Made by a program: the position numbers and the translations under genes
Notes under the pieces: model-generated
Databases searched by the model: none
Seen by the model: the letters and a program-made list of their open reading frames with translations, nothing else
Told to the model about the DNA's origin: nothing
Origin: Flavobacteriia bacterium
Lineage (GTDB): Bacteria > Bacteroidota > Bacteroidia > Flavobacteriales_D > Crocinitomicaceae
DNA: 45,504 bases
NCBI GenBank assembly: GCA_026391005.1
Contig: JAPLEV010000011.1
Span: forward strand, 1-45,504
Direction of reading: 5' to 3'
Shown: in pieces, positions 7,966 through 17,412 of the stretch
How positions within the stretch are numbered: position 1 is the stretch's first letter
Layout of the letters: every line of letters starts with the position of its first letter

Positions 7966-10518
7966 ATGAAAATATTAATTACTCTACTTCTAATTACCTC
8001 ATCCATTTATGTGACAGGGCAAGCTTATTTAGGAGTGCATAATAGCAATTATATTGGCGTTATGGGCACCCAAATTCAACCTGCGAGTTTTGTCGATGGA
8101 CGCTTTGCTTTTGACATGAACATTGCGAGTATGAATGTCAACACGTATCAGAACTTTGGTTATTTTGATGCTGACGCCATGCGTGATGCGCAAGGAAATG
8201 GTGGATTCTGGTGGGCGAAATCTTTTGATAGTGTGCAAAGTAATATTTGGCCAAATCCCGACTCTACTTTTATGGATCGATTTATAGGTCGCCGGTTTGA
8301 TGAAAACTCAAAAAAAACGCTTGGTTTTTATAATAATGTTCAAGTTGATCTGCTAAATTTTGCTTTTCATATATCTCCCAAAATAGCACTTGGTTTTTTT
8401 GTGCGGGGCAGAACTGTAACAAACATTGATAACATGGATCCAAAGCTTGCCGTATTAGCAGAGAATGGACTCGATTATCAACCACTGTGGAATCAAAAAT
8501 TAAATGAGTCATTATTAAATATAAGCCATTTGGCATGGTCTGAATATGGCTTCAACTACAGCCAAGTTGCTCTTGACAAAGGTGAACATTTCCTCAAAGT
8601 TGGTGGAAGTATTAAATATTTAGCGGGACTTACCGCAGCTTATTTCTACACTAGTAATTTTAATTACAATATAAAAAATACAGACACCTCTTATGTTTTG
8701 CAAGGTGATTTTAATTATGGTTACTCAAATAACTTAGATGAAATTACAGACCCAAATACTCAGATTGATGGTACAAACTGGCAGGAGTTTCTTAAAAAAT
8801 CTTCTTCTTTTGGTATGGGACTAGATTTAGGAGCAGTATACGAATGGAGAGAGAATTATAAAGATTATAAATACGATATGGATGGTGAAACTGATCTTTG
8901 GATGCGTAACAAAAATAAATATAAACTCCGCGTTGGCGCCTCTATTATTGATCTCGGTGGAATGAAATTCCAAAAAGGTGGTTTGAGTAGAAATTTTACA
9001 GTTAACTCAACCAATGAATTTGATTTAACAACTTTTGAATCCGCATCAAGTTTATTGGGATTTGACCAAGTTATCGATAGTTTAATTCAACAGCCAAACG
9101 ATGATAGCTGGACCGCAGCGCAGGATACCTCAAGTACTTTTTGGATGAAAACACCTGCCGCCTTGAGTTTTCAAGTAGATTACCATATTTGGAAAGGATT
9201 TTACGTGAACGCAAGTAGCATGATAAACTTAAGAGCCAATAGGAAAGATACGAAAATTAGAATTCCAAATCAATTTTCCATAACGCCGAGCTTCGATGTC
9301 GCAGGATTTGGTTTGTATTTACCCATCTCTATTAATACTTACAGCGGATTTAAAGCTGGAATTGCCACTAGACTTGGCCCCCTAACCCTAGGTATTACTG
9401 ACTTTAGAGTATTACTTGCAAAAGGAAAGGTAAGTGGAGCAGAATTTTATGCGGGTTTACGTCTACCTATTCTGTATGCAAAAGTGAAAGATGACGATTT
9501 AGATAAAGTCTCTAACAAAAAAGATGAGTGTCGCGATGCGCCGGGGGTTTGGGCATTTATGGGCTGCCCAGATACTGATGGTGATGGAATTCAAGACAGC
9601 AAAGATGATTGTCCAACGGTTGCCGGAATTGTAGAATTTAACGGTTGTCCTGATACTGACGGTGATAAAATCATGGATAAAAAAGATTCTTGTCCAGATG
9701 TTGCAGGACCTATTGAATATAATGGGTGCCCTGATACTGACGGTGACAAAATCATTGACAAGAAGGATAGCTGCCCTACTATTGCTGGGGTTCAATATTT
9801 ACAAGGATGTCCAGATCGTGACAAAGACAGCATCACTGATGCGGATGATTTATGTCCTGATAACTTTGGTCCACGTGAAAACAACGGCTGCCCTGACACT
9901 GACAAGGATGGTATTTTTGACTATTTAGACGACTGCCCATTAATTTTCGGCCCTAAGGAAAATAATGGTTGTCCATGGCCAGATACGGATGCGGATGGCT
10001 TACTTGATAAAGATGATGATTGTCCTCTTTTAGCTGGTCCAAAAGAAAACAAAGGTTGTCCATTTAAAGATACAGATGGAGATGGTTTGTTGGATAAAGA
10101 CGATGATTGTCCGAATACACCTGGACCTAAGTCTAACAAAGGCTGTCCAGTAATAGAAGTTGAGGTGGAAGAAATTTTAAAAACAGCCTTTGATGCCTTA
10201 GAATTTGAATTTGGAAAAGGAATTATTTTAGATATATCCAAACCATCTTTGATAGAATTAGCAGGAGTTCTAACCAAAAAACCTACTTGGAAACTTGAAA
10301 TAACAGGGCATACAGATAATGTGGGAGATGAACAAGCTAATTTAATCTTGTCAAAGAAACGGGCAGAAGCAATTCGTGAATTCCTAGTAGGACAAGGAAT
10401 AGATTTTACAAGACTAAACGTACTATATTTTGGAGAAACGAAGCCGATAGGAGACAATAATACATCGGAAGGTCGTCAAAAAAACAGACGAGTTGAAATG
10501 AAAATTATGTTTGATTAA
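7966..10518 (+). CDS. DUF5723-type outer-membrane protein with TSP3 repeats and OmpA domain
   Basis: An 850-residue outer-membrane protein. Signal peptide 1-18. Residues about 20-505 form a beta-barrel-like domain (repeated aromatic strands; I associate it with DUF5723). About 506-729 hold eight thrombospondin type 3-like repeats of the DTDGDGIxDxxDxCP type, which bind calcium through the Asp ladder. About 735-850 is an OmpA C-terminal domain: ITGHTDNVGDEQAN, LSKKRAEAIREFL and GRQKNRRVEMKI supply the peptidoglycan-binding site. It should tether the outer membrane to the cell wall through a rigid calcium-stiffened linker. It follows the propeller-like membrane protein after two bases. A structural or gliding/T9SS-accessory role is possible but unproven. 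Confidence 0.88.
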   Translation: MKILITLLLITSSIYVTGQAYLGVHNSNYIGVMGTQIQPASFVDGRFAFDMNIASMNVNTYQNFGYFDADAMRDAQGNGGFWWAKSFDSVQSNIWPNPDSTFMDRFIGRRFDENSKKTLGFYNNVQVDLLNFAFHISPKIALGFFVRGRTVTNIDNMDPKLAVLAENGLDYQPLWNQKLNESLLNISHLAWSEYGFNYSQVALDKGEHFLKVGGSIKYLAGLTAAYFYTSNFNYNIKNTDTSYVLQGDFNYGYSNNLDEITDPNTQIDGTNWQEFLKKSSSFGMGLDLGAVYEWRENYKDYKYDMDGETDLWMRNKNKYKLRVGASIIDLGGMKFQKGGLSRNFTVNSTNEFDLTTFESASSLLGFDQVIDSLIQQPNDDSWTAAQDTSSTFWMKTPAALSFQVDYHIWKGFYVNASSMINLRANRKDTKIRIPNQFSITPSFDVAGFGLYLPISINTYSGFKAGIATRLGPLTLGITDFRVLLAKGKVSGAEFYAGLRLPILYAKVKDDDLDKVSNKKDECRDAPGVWAFMGCPDTDGDGIQDSKDDCPTVAGIVEFNGCPDTDGDKIMDKKDSCPDVAGPIEYNGCPDTDGDKIIDKKDSCPTIAGVQYLQGCPDRDKDSITDADDLCPDNFGPRENNGCPDTDKDGIFDYLDDCPLIFGPKENNGCPWPDTDADGLLDKDDDCPLLAGPKENKGCPFKDTDGDGLLDKDDDCPNTPGPKSNKGCPVIEVEVEEILKTAFDALEFEFGKGIILDISKPSLIELAGVLTKKPTWKLEITGHTDNVGDEQANLILSKKRAEAIREFLVGQGIDFTRLNVLYFGETKPIGDNNTSEGRQKNRRVEMKIMFD
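9484..10152 (+). repeat. Eight tandem thrombospondin type 3 repeats (coding)
   Basis: Inside the OmpA-type gene there are eight units of about 75-90 bases. Each encodes an Asp-rich loop followed by a Cys-Pro and a Gly-Cys-Pro boundary. The neighbouring units near 9650 and 9740 are almost identical at protein level (DTDGDKIMDKKDSCP and DTDGDKIIDKKDSCP), which indicates fairly recent unit duplication. Confidence 0.85.
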
Positions 10519-10547
10519 CTAAAAATTTTCACTCGTTTGTTATCAAA

Positions 10548-10616
10548 TTGTCACGCTTAATTAACATTAAATTAACATTTTATTAATTCTTAAATTAAGC
10601 GCTTAAACTTACTTTG
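10548..10616 (+). promoter_or_regulatory. Putative Pho-box array and promoter of the TonB receptor
   Basis: TTAACA occurs at 10561 and 10572 and TTAATT at 10583, exactly 11 bases apart, with a preceding TGTCAC at 10549 in register (one unit earlier). Direct repeats of this hexamer on one DNA face are the layout bound by PhoB/PhoP-type OmpR-family regulators. A -7-like TTACTTTG at 10609-10616 follows, so the array would lie at the -35 region, as expected for an activator site. A PhoB-like regulator is encoded 6 kb downstream. The assignment is inference from pattern and context. Confidence 0.55.
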
Positions 10617-10633
10617 TTGACGAATTTAAAACT

Positions 10634-13522
10634 TTGTCTGTGAGAGTAATTCTACTTGTTTTTTTTAGTGTTTTTTTTATTAAAAATATTCATTCCCAAT
10701 CAGCTATCGAACAAGCATCGATTAATGGGAAAGTAACCGATGCCATAACAAATGAGGCGCTGTTTGGCACCAAAGTAATTGTTCAAGGCATAAGCAAAGG
10801 TGCTGTAGTAGACGCTGATGGTAAATACACTATCGAGGGATTAGCTGCCGGTAGATATACCTTAGAAATCAGAAGTCAAGGATATAACAATTTGTTACTC
10901 ACGGATGTCATTGTTAAGGCCACTGAAAAAAGAATCCTTGATATTAAGATGGAAAAAATAGTGACGGAATATGGTCCAGTAACTGTAGTTGCCAAAGTAA
11001 ACAGAGAATCTACAACAGAACTACTTCGAATGCAAAAAAATTCTGCCTCAGTTGTGGATGGTATTAATGCCGAAACTTTCAAAAAAACACCAGATTCGAA
11101 AGCAGCAGATATTTTAAAACGTATTACTGGTGCAAGTATTCAAGACAACAAGTTTTTAGTAATCCGAGGGCTTAGCGATCGTTATAATTTTGCCTTGCTA
11201 AATGGAGCTCCACTTCCAAGTACCGAAAGTGACAAGAAGGCTTTTTCATTTGACATTTTCCCATCAAATATGTTGGATAATTTGTTAATTATGAAAACTG
11301 CTACTCCCGACCTTCCTGGAGAATTCGCAGGCGGAGTTCTTGATATTAATACCGTAGAACCTAAAGAAACAAATTATCAATCTATACAATTAAGCTTGGG
11401 ATACAATACGCTTTCTACTTTTCAAAAGTTTATGGTTTCTAAGGATTCTAAAATTGATTTTCTTGGCCTTGGGGCAGCAGACAGAAGCCTCCCAGACAGA
11501 TTGCCATCGACACAAGAGTTTGCATCCCTTAGCATTGCAGATAAAGGAAGATTAGCGCAAAATATGGAGTGGAGTTGGACACCCACTTCGATGTTAGCAT
11601 TGCCAAATACATCCATTCAATACGCCCTTGGAAGAAATTATAAATTAAAAGATAGTGTAAGGTCAGTTGGGTTTTCTTTTGCTTATTCCTACTCAAATAC
11701 TTCCTCCTACAGTACCAATATTCGCCGTGAATTTGAGGGCGATACCGATCCTTCAGGTAACAATGCTGTAATTAACCCAGCGAACATAATTCAACGGATG
11801 GAATTAGTCGATTCAGTGTTTGCAAGATCCGTATTAAACTCTGCGATGTTTAATGTTAAATTTGTACTTGGTTCAAAAAGTAATATTCAATTTAAAAATA
11901 TATATTCTGTAAACTCCGAAGACAAAATTAGCATCAGAAATGGCATACGTGAAATGGATAATGACCCTCATCAATATGAGAAATCAACTAATTTTTTATA
12001 CAATCAAAACAATTTATACACTAGCCAACTCATTGGGAAGCACTCATTTGATAAATTTAAGGTGAATTGGAACGGTGGTTACAGCAAAGTTGCTCGAGAA
12101 ATCCCTTGTCAAAGAAGAATTGTCTACCGTAAAAATGCAATGGATGTTAATGATACTACGGAGCAATTTATTGCACTCATACAAAATGATGGAACGCTTC
12201 CAAGTGCAGCAGGAAACATGTTTTGGTCGAGCTCGGATGAAAGTGTTTACAGTTTAAAATATGACATCGCACTACCTTTTGAAGTTTCTATACTTAAAAA
12301 TGAATTAAAAGTAGGTGGTTTTCATCAATATAGATCACGCGAATTTACCGCTCGCAATTTGGGCTTTTCTAAATACTCACCATCTGGTAGTAGTTTCGAT
12401 GGCCAATTGCTTCTCGCTCCATCTGACGAACTATTTTCTGCTGAGCACCTTGGATTAATGTCTAATGGTTTAGGAGGGTTTAAGTTAGATGAGGCAACGA
12501 ATGTTGATGATAGTTACCAGGCATCAGCTTTTTTGAATGCTGGTTTCGTGAGCTTAGATTCCAAAATAGGTGAAAAAATTCGCCTAGTTGGTGGAGTAAG
12601 GCTAGAGTCCTATAATCAAGTTTTTAATTACATCGAGTTTGGATCTAATGCGGCTAAAAAAATTGATTCAACTGTTATTGATTTATTGCCATCAGTTAAC
12701 TTCATCTATTCTATTAACAAAAAGATGAATATACGAGCAAGTATCTATAAAACAGTATCAAGACCTGAGTTTAGAGAACTTGCACCATTTAGTTTTTATA
12801 ATTTCATGTTGGACAATATTATTTCCGGAAGTCCAAAATTAAAACGAGCCGTTATTACAAATTTAGATTTGCGTTATGAGTATTTTCCTGGTGAAGGTCA
12901 AATAATAAGTGTTTCAGGGTTTTATAAAGATTTTACAGATCCAATCGAGTTAATAAATAGAACCGGTACTTCAGGTGCCCCTGAATTATATTATACTAAT
13001 ATTCCTAAAGTAACTAACTATGGCGTTGAAGCTGAATGGCGAATGAAGCTTGGATTTTTATCTAAACAAGAAAACCATCCATTATGGAGCAATGTAACAC
13101 TTTACGCAAACGCTTCCATTATTCGTTCAAAGGTAGATCTTAGTAATACAATTGGATCGGGAATCGCAAGACCTTTACAAGGGCAATCACCTTATATTGC
13201 AAATGCTGGTTTATACTACGCTAAAAATGATTTTTCAATTAGTTGCTCTTATAACATTGTTGGTCAGAGAATATATATTGTAGGAAATATTCAAGAACCT
13301 AATGTTTGGGAAAACGGACGACATATAATTGACATTCAAGTAGCAAAAACATTTAACGAGAAGTTCGAACTGAAATTAAATGTTAAAGATTTACTAGCAC
13401 AGAAACTAATTTATTTCCAAGATCTGAACAACGACCGTAAATATACGGCGGAAGCTGATAATACTTGGCAAGAAAGTTCTTTTGGCCAGACAGTATCATT
13501 GTCCTTAAAATACAACTTTTAA
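10634..13522 (+). CDS. TonB-dependent outer-membrane receptor
   Basis: A 962-residue TonB-dependent transporter, importing a bulky or scarce nutrient across the outer membrane with TonB/ExbBD energy. Signal peptide to about residue 22. A carboxypeptidase-regulatory-like domain (about 29-110: INGKVTDAITNEALFGTKV) precedes the plug (about 140-240: DILKRITGASIQDNKFLVIRG, then PDLPGEFAGGVLDINT), and the rest is the 22-strand barrel ending in LSLKYNF with a terminal aromatic. No ATG is available: the frame is closed by TAA at 10604, so the start is TTG at 10634 or GTG at 10640 (the latter gives a clean MRVILLVFF signal). It is preceded by Pho-box-like repeats and followed by a T9SS surface protein and PhoB/PhoR-like genes, so phosphate or an organophosphate is a plausible substrate; this is inference. 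Confidence 0.92.
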   Translation: MSVRVILLVFFSVFFIKNIHSQSAIEQASINGKVTDAITNEALFGTKVIVQGISKGAVVDADGKYTIEGLAAGRYTLEIRSQGYNNLLLTDVIVKATEKRILDIKMEKIVTEYGPVTVVAKVNRESTTELLRMQKNSASVVDGINAETFKKTPDSKAADILKRITGASIQDNKFLVIRGLSDRYNFALLNGAPLPSTESDKKAFSFDIFPSNMLDNLLIMKTATPDLPGEFAGGVLDINTVEPKETNYQSIQLSLGYNTLSTFQKFMVSKDSKIDFLGLGAADRSLPDRLPSTQEFASLSIADKGRLAQNMEWSWTPTSMLALPNTSIQYALGRNYKLKDSVRSVGFSFAYSYSNTSSYSTNIRREFEGDTDPSGNNAVINPANIIQRMELVDSVFARSVLNSAMFNVKFVLGSKSNIQFKNIYSVNSEDKISIRNGIREMDNDPHQYEKSTNFLYNQNNLYTSQLIGKHSFDKFKVNWNGGYSKVAREIPCQRRIVYRKNAMDVNDTTEQFIALIQNDGTLPSAAGNMFWSSSDESVYSLKYDIALPFEVSILKNELKVGGFHQYRSREFTARNLGFSKYSPSGSSFDGQLLLAPSDELFSAEHLGLMSNGLGGFKLDEATNVDDSYQASAFLNAGFVSLDSKIGEKIRLVGGVRLESYNQVFNYIEFGSNAAKKIDSTVIDLLPSVNFIYSINKKMNIRASIYKTVSRPEFRELAPFSFYNFMLDNIISGSPKLKRAVITNLDLRYEYFPGEGQIISVSGFYKDFTDPIELINRTGTSGAPELYYTNIPKVTNYGVEAEWRMKLGFLSKQENHPLWSNVTLYANASIIRSKVDLSNTIGSGIARPLQGQSPYIANAGLYYAKNDFSISCSYNIVGQRIYIVGNIQEPNVWENGRHIIDIQVAKTFNEKFELKLNVKDLLAQKLIYFQDLNNDRKYTAEADNTWQESSFGQTVSLSLKYNF

Positions 13523-13562
13523 AAAGTCGCAATCACTCTCCTTTTAAGAAGATCTCCGTTTT

Positions 13563-13651
13563 GTTAAGCCGGGGTTACCAATCCTTAACAAATCCTTAAA
13601 GAAAACATAAGGCAACTTTAACATGACGATAGGATTATCACATGACCTTTG
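13563..13651 (+). promoter_or_regulatory. Putative Pho-box array and promoter of the surface protein
   Basis: TTAAGC (13564), TTACCA (13575), TTAACA (13585), TTAAAG (13596), ATAAGG (13607) and TTAACA (13618) recur every 10-11 bases. The three central units share the linker AATC(C). A -7-like GACCTTTG lies at 13644-13651. This is the same architecture as upstream of the TonB receptor, which makes a common regulator likely. The two copies of ACATGAC at 13622 and 13640 may be a second site. Confidence 0.5.
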
Positions 13652-13678
13652 TATCGTATAAATTTTAAAAAAGAAAAC

Positions 13679-16658
13679 ATGAAGAAAATCTATTTAAGCT
13701 TATTAGCTATTGCTATCGTAACTTCTTTCAATGCACAAGATGCATTTTGGAACGTTACTAATTACAGGGGAGCATTTCCCATAACGGATAATACGCCAGC
13801 AACAGATTGGACAGCTGGATGGTCTAACTTTGACCCACAAACTACCGTTTATCCTGCTATCGTAACGACAGTATCGACAGATGTATTAACCAACACGACA
13901 TGGAGTGGAGTTGTTAAATTACAGAACAAAATTTATGTAAAAAACAATGCAACACTTACCATCTTACCAGGCACTATCATTCGAGGTGATAAGTTAACTC
14001 AAGCGACATTAATTGTCACAAGAGGAGCTAAAATTTATGCCAATGGAACAGCCGCTAATCCGGTTATATTTACTTCTAATGAAGCTCCGGGCACAAGACT
14101 ACCAGGAGATTGGGGAGGACTTGTTCTTTTAGGACTTGCCAAAAACAACCAGCCAGGTGGTGTAGCAAATATAGAGGGTATTGTACCAACAACCGACACA
14201 CAATTCGGTGGAAATTTTGATAACGATAATTCTGGCTCGCTTACCTATGTTAGAATAGAATATGGAGGAATTGCTCTTGAACCAAATAAATGGTTTATCA
14301 ATACGTGACAAAGATTTATCAGATGCAATTGGTGATTCAAATTCCTTTGAATCAGATAACGACGCAGCAGGATCAACAGCTCAACCTAAAACAAGACCAA
14401 TTTTTTCTAACATGACTATCGTAGGACCAAAAGGAAACGGTACAATTGTATTGCCTGTTGGAGAGAAGTTTGAAAAAGCATTTAGATTAAGAAGAAACAC
14501 TTCTACTTCATGTTTAAATTCACTTGTAGTTGGTTGGGAAAAAGGATTGTCAATCGAAAGTGCAACCACCGCTGCTAACGCTACAGGTGATAGTTTAATG
14601 TTTGCTTCCAATACAATGACCAACTTTACTAATGGAACGAATGTAATTACATCTTCGGGAGTTTCTGGCGCATTTTACGCTAGTTTCTTTGGTGTAGATG
14701 GTAATGATTCTACAGTTACTCTACCTCTAGTAAATTGGGTGAATATTTTCACTGCTTTAGGTACTACACCTGATGCTCGTTTAAATGCTGGATCTACGGT
14801 TTCTACGACAGCAAACTTTACTAATCCTAAATTCTTTAGTGTACTTGCTCCAGTTGTAACAAACTCTGCTACTTACTGTCAAAACACGCTTGCAGCAGCA
14901 ATAAATGGAACTCCACTAGTTGGAAATACACTTTATTACTATACAACTGCAGTTGGTGGAACAGGAAGCATTACGCCTATCGTACCAAGTACTACAACCC
15001 CGGGTATTTACACTTATTATGTAAGTCAAAAAAATGCAGCTGGTGACGAAAGCCCACGCTCTATGATTACGGTAACCATTAATCCGGCACCAACAGTAAG
15101 CGGAGGAACTAATCAGTCAATATGTGCTGGAACCTCTGTTACATTAACAGGTTCAGGAGCTGTTTCATACACTTGGGACAACGGCGTAAACAACGGCGTA
15201 AGTTTTATACCTACGGCAACAACTACTTATTCAGTAATCGGAACAGCTGCAAACGGATGTACCAATAATAACCAAGTAACTGTTACAGTAAATTCATTGC
15301 CAACAATTAATGCAGGTATTAACCAAACAGTATGTGCAGGAACATCAGTAACACTGAATGCTTCTGGAGCATCTACTTATGCATGGAACAACGCTGTAAG
15401 CAATGGAGTAAGCTTTATTCCTGCAGCAACAACTACTTATACAGTAACTGGAACGGCAGTAAACGGATGTACTAATACCGCCTTAGTAACTGTAACGGTG
15501 AATGCCTTACCAGCAACTCCAGTTATTACTGCAAGTGGATCTACTTCTTTTTGTACAGGTAGTTCTATTAATTTAACATCCTCATACAACAATAATAATG
15601 TATGGTCTACAGGAGCTATCAGCCCAATTATTAATGTAGCTAATTCAGGCGTTATTACTGTCACCTATACGAATGCAAACGGCTGTAGTGCTACATCAGC
15701 TCCAACTAGCATAAATGTAAGTGCTGCTCCTCAACCTACTGTTCAAGTAAGTTCAAATCAAGTATGTACAGGTGATACAGTTGTTTTAACAGCATCTACC
15801 TCTGATAGCTATCTTTGGTCGACTGGTCAAACCACTCAATCCATTTTAATTACTGCTACTACGCCATCAATAACAGTAACAGTAACTAACGCTATCGCAT
15901 GTAATGGAACAGGAACATCACAACCCGTTACTGTTACCATTGTTACTACACTTCCTACTGTGTCTGCTAGTTCTTTAACAGCTTGTTCAGGTGATACAGT
16001 TACTTTAACCTCTTCGCCAGCCGATACTTATACTTGGTCTACAGGACAAACTACACAGTCAATTTCAATTTCAGCTACGACTACAGCTAGCGTAACGACG
16101 ACAAATTCTAATGCATGTAATGGTTATGGAATGTCTCAAGCAACTACGGTGACCTTTACTTCTACACCAACAGCTGCAGGAGCATTTACAACAAATGGTA
16201 ATGTTGTATCCTTTACTAATACATCAACAGGAGCAGCTTCATACTCTTGGGATTTTGGAGATCAATCTAACTCATCAGCAATTGCTCCTTCACATGCTTA
16301 TATTGGCAATGGAGTATATGTTGTAACATTAACCGCTATCAATGGGGCGTGTACAGATGTAATCACTTTTGATGTAATAATGTCGGTAGGTTTAGATGAG
16401 TTAACAGGTCTTTCAAATGTTACTATCTACCCTAATCCAGCGAATGATCTACTAAACATCGATTACAATAAAAATGGAGACGATGTAGTTGAAATTTCAA
16501 TTATTGATCAATTCGGAAGAGTTGTTACATCAATAAATGGCTTGTCTAACGGCTTTAACCATAACACTATTGACGTTAGCAACTTACAAAGTGCCGTTTA
16601 TTTTGTACGATTTACAACGAACGGATTTAGTAAATCTGAACGATTAGTAATACGTTAA
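13679..16658 (+). pseudogene. Broken T9SS surface protein: beta-helix, Ig-like repeats, PKD, sorting domain
   Basis: Read as one gene with a lesion near 14285-14305. The first frame (13679-14308) starts MKKIYLSL with a signal peptide and encodes the start of a right-handed beta-helix domain (WSGVVKLQNKIYVKNNATL, then IEYGGIALEPN). It then shifts. The other frame resumes with NQINGLS, the expected continuation of EPN-N(E/Q)INGL in this family, so about eight bases seem lost (CAAATAAA at 14283 looks like the remnant of a tandem repeat). Directly after GLS the text jumps to IRDKDLSD, skipping roughly 60 residues present in relatives. Downstream are five Ig-like repeats (about 15090-16165), a PKD domain (about 16170-16385) and a T9SS type A domain. 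The start was set at ATG 13679; an in-frame TTG at 13649 lies in the promoter. An ATG at 14262 could restart translation but would lack a signal. Confidence 0.75.
15090..15509 (+). repeat. Two near-identical 210-bp Ig-like coding repeats
   Basis: Units 15090-15299 and 15300-15509 are each 70 codons and share phrases such as CAGTSVTL, NGVSFIP, ATTTY, NGCTN and VTVTVN. Three more diverged copies follow to about 16165. The array forms the stalk of the surface protein and is a place where recombination could change length. Confidence 0.75.
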
Positions 16659-16678
16659 ATACTAATTAAGATAACCAT

Positions 16679-16713
16679 AAACGGGGAGTAATATTCTATT
16701 ATTCCCCGTTTTT
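16679..16713 (+). terminator. Rho-independent terminator after the surface-protein gene
   Basis: AAACGGGGA (16679-16687) pairs with TTCCCCGTTT (16702-16711) around an AT-rich loop and is followed by a T run. It ends transcription 21 bases after the T9SS gene stop and separates that gene from the response regulator, so the regulator pair needs its own promoter or read-through. Confidence 0.85.
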
Positions 16714-16728
16714 AATAATTAAAGTAAA

Positions 16729-17412
16729 ATGGACAACGCTAAAGGTTATACGATATTACTAGTTGATGATGAACCGGATATTTTAGATTTTCTTTCTTAT
16801 AACATAAGGAAAGAAGGGTATAAAGTATTTACGGCATCTAATGGTGAAGAAGGTGTAAAACTAACCCAACAAGTAAGTCCAGCACTTATATTAATGGATG
16901 TTATGATGCCTAGGATGGACGGGATAGAGGCTTGCCAAGTCATACGGAAAGATTTGAACATTACCCAGCCAATAATAGCATTTTTAACCTCTCGGGCTGA
17001 AGATTATGCTCAAATTGCAGGTTTTGAAGCTGGGGCAGATGATTATATTTCAAAGCCCATAAGGCCAAGATTATTAATTGCGAAAATAGAATCGCTATTA
17101 AAAAGATTAAATAATAAAATCGTACATGATACTAAGGTATCAAGCATAGAAATCGATCGAGAGAGATACCTAGTAACTACCGAAGGGAAAGAATTAATCC
17201 TGCCAAAAAAAGAATTCGAACTTCTAGAATTATTAGCAAGTCGTCCGGGAAAGGTGTACAATCGGGAACAAATATTAGCAATCGTTTGGGGGAATGAAAC
17301 CATCGTTGGAGAACGAACAATTGATGTTCACATAAGAAAACTTCGTGAAAAGCTTGGAGATGATTATATTCGTACCGTAAAAGGAATCGGATATACCTTC
17401 AATCAAAAGTGA
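16729..17412 (+). CDS. OmpR/PhoB-family response regulator
   Basis: A 227-residue DNA-binding response regulator. The receiver domain (about 6-122) has acidic pocket Asp13/Asp14, phosphoacceptor Asp57 (LILMDVMMP), Thr87 and Lys109 (DDYISKPI). The C-terminal winged helix (about 130-225) ends ERTIDVHIRKLREKL and RTVKGIGYTF, typical of the OmpR/PhoB group, which binds tandem direct repeats. Its stop overlaps the kinase start by four bases, so the two form a cognate pair. The kinase resembles PhoR in its short, loop-less membrane part, and 11-bp repeats precede the two genes upstream, so PhoB is a good candidate identity, though sequence alone cannot separate it from other OmpR members. Confidence 0.93.
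   Translation: MDNAKGYTILLVDDEPDILDFLSYNIRKEGYKVFTASNGEEGVKLTQQVSPALILMDVMMPRMDGIEACQVIRKDLNITQPIIAFLTSRAEDYAQIAGFEAGADDYISKPIRPRLLIAKIESLLKRLNNKIVHDTKVSSIEIDRERYLVTTEGKELILPKKEFELLELLASRPGKVYNREQILAIVWGNETIVGERTIDVHIRKLREKLGDDYIRTVKGIGYTFNQK

Noticed and set aside
9499..10457. Two long open frames antisense to the TSP3 and OmpA coding region
   Set aside because: They arise from the biased Asp/Gly/Cys codons of the repeats on the other strand; the plus-strand protein is clearly real.
14262..16658. Treating the 798-codon frame as an independent gene starting at ATG 14262
   Set aside because: It would start in the middle of a beta-helix domain without a signal peptide, while the sequence before it supplies both in another frame; a frameshift explains this better.
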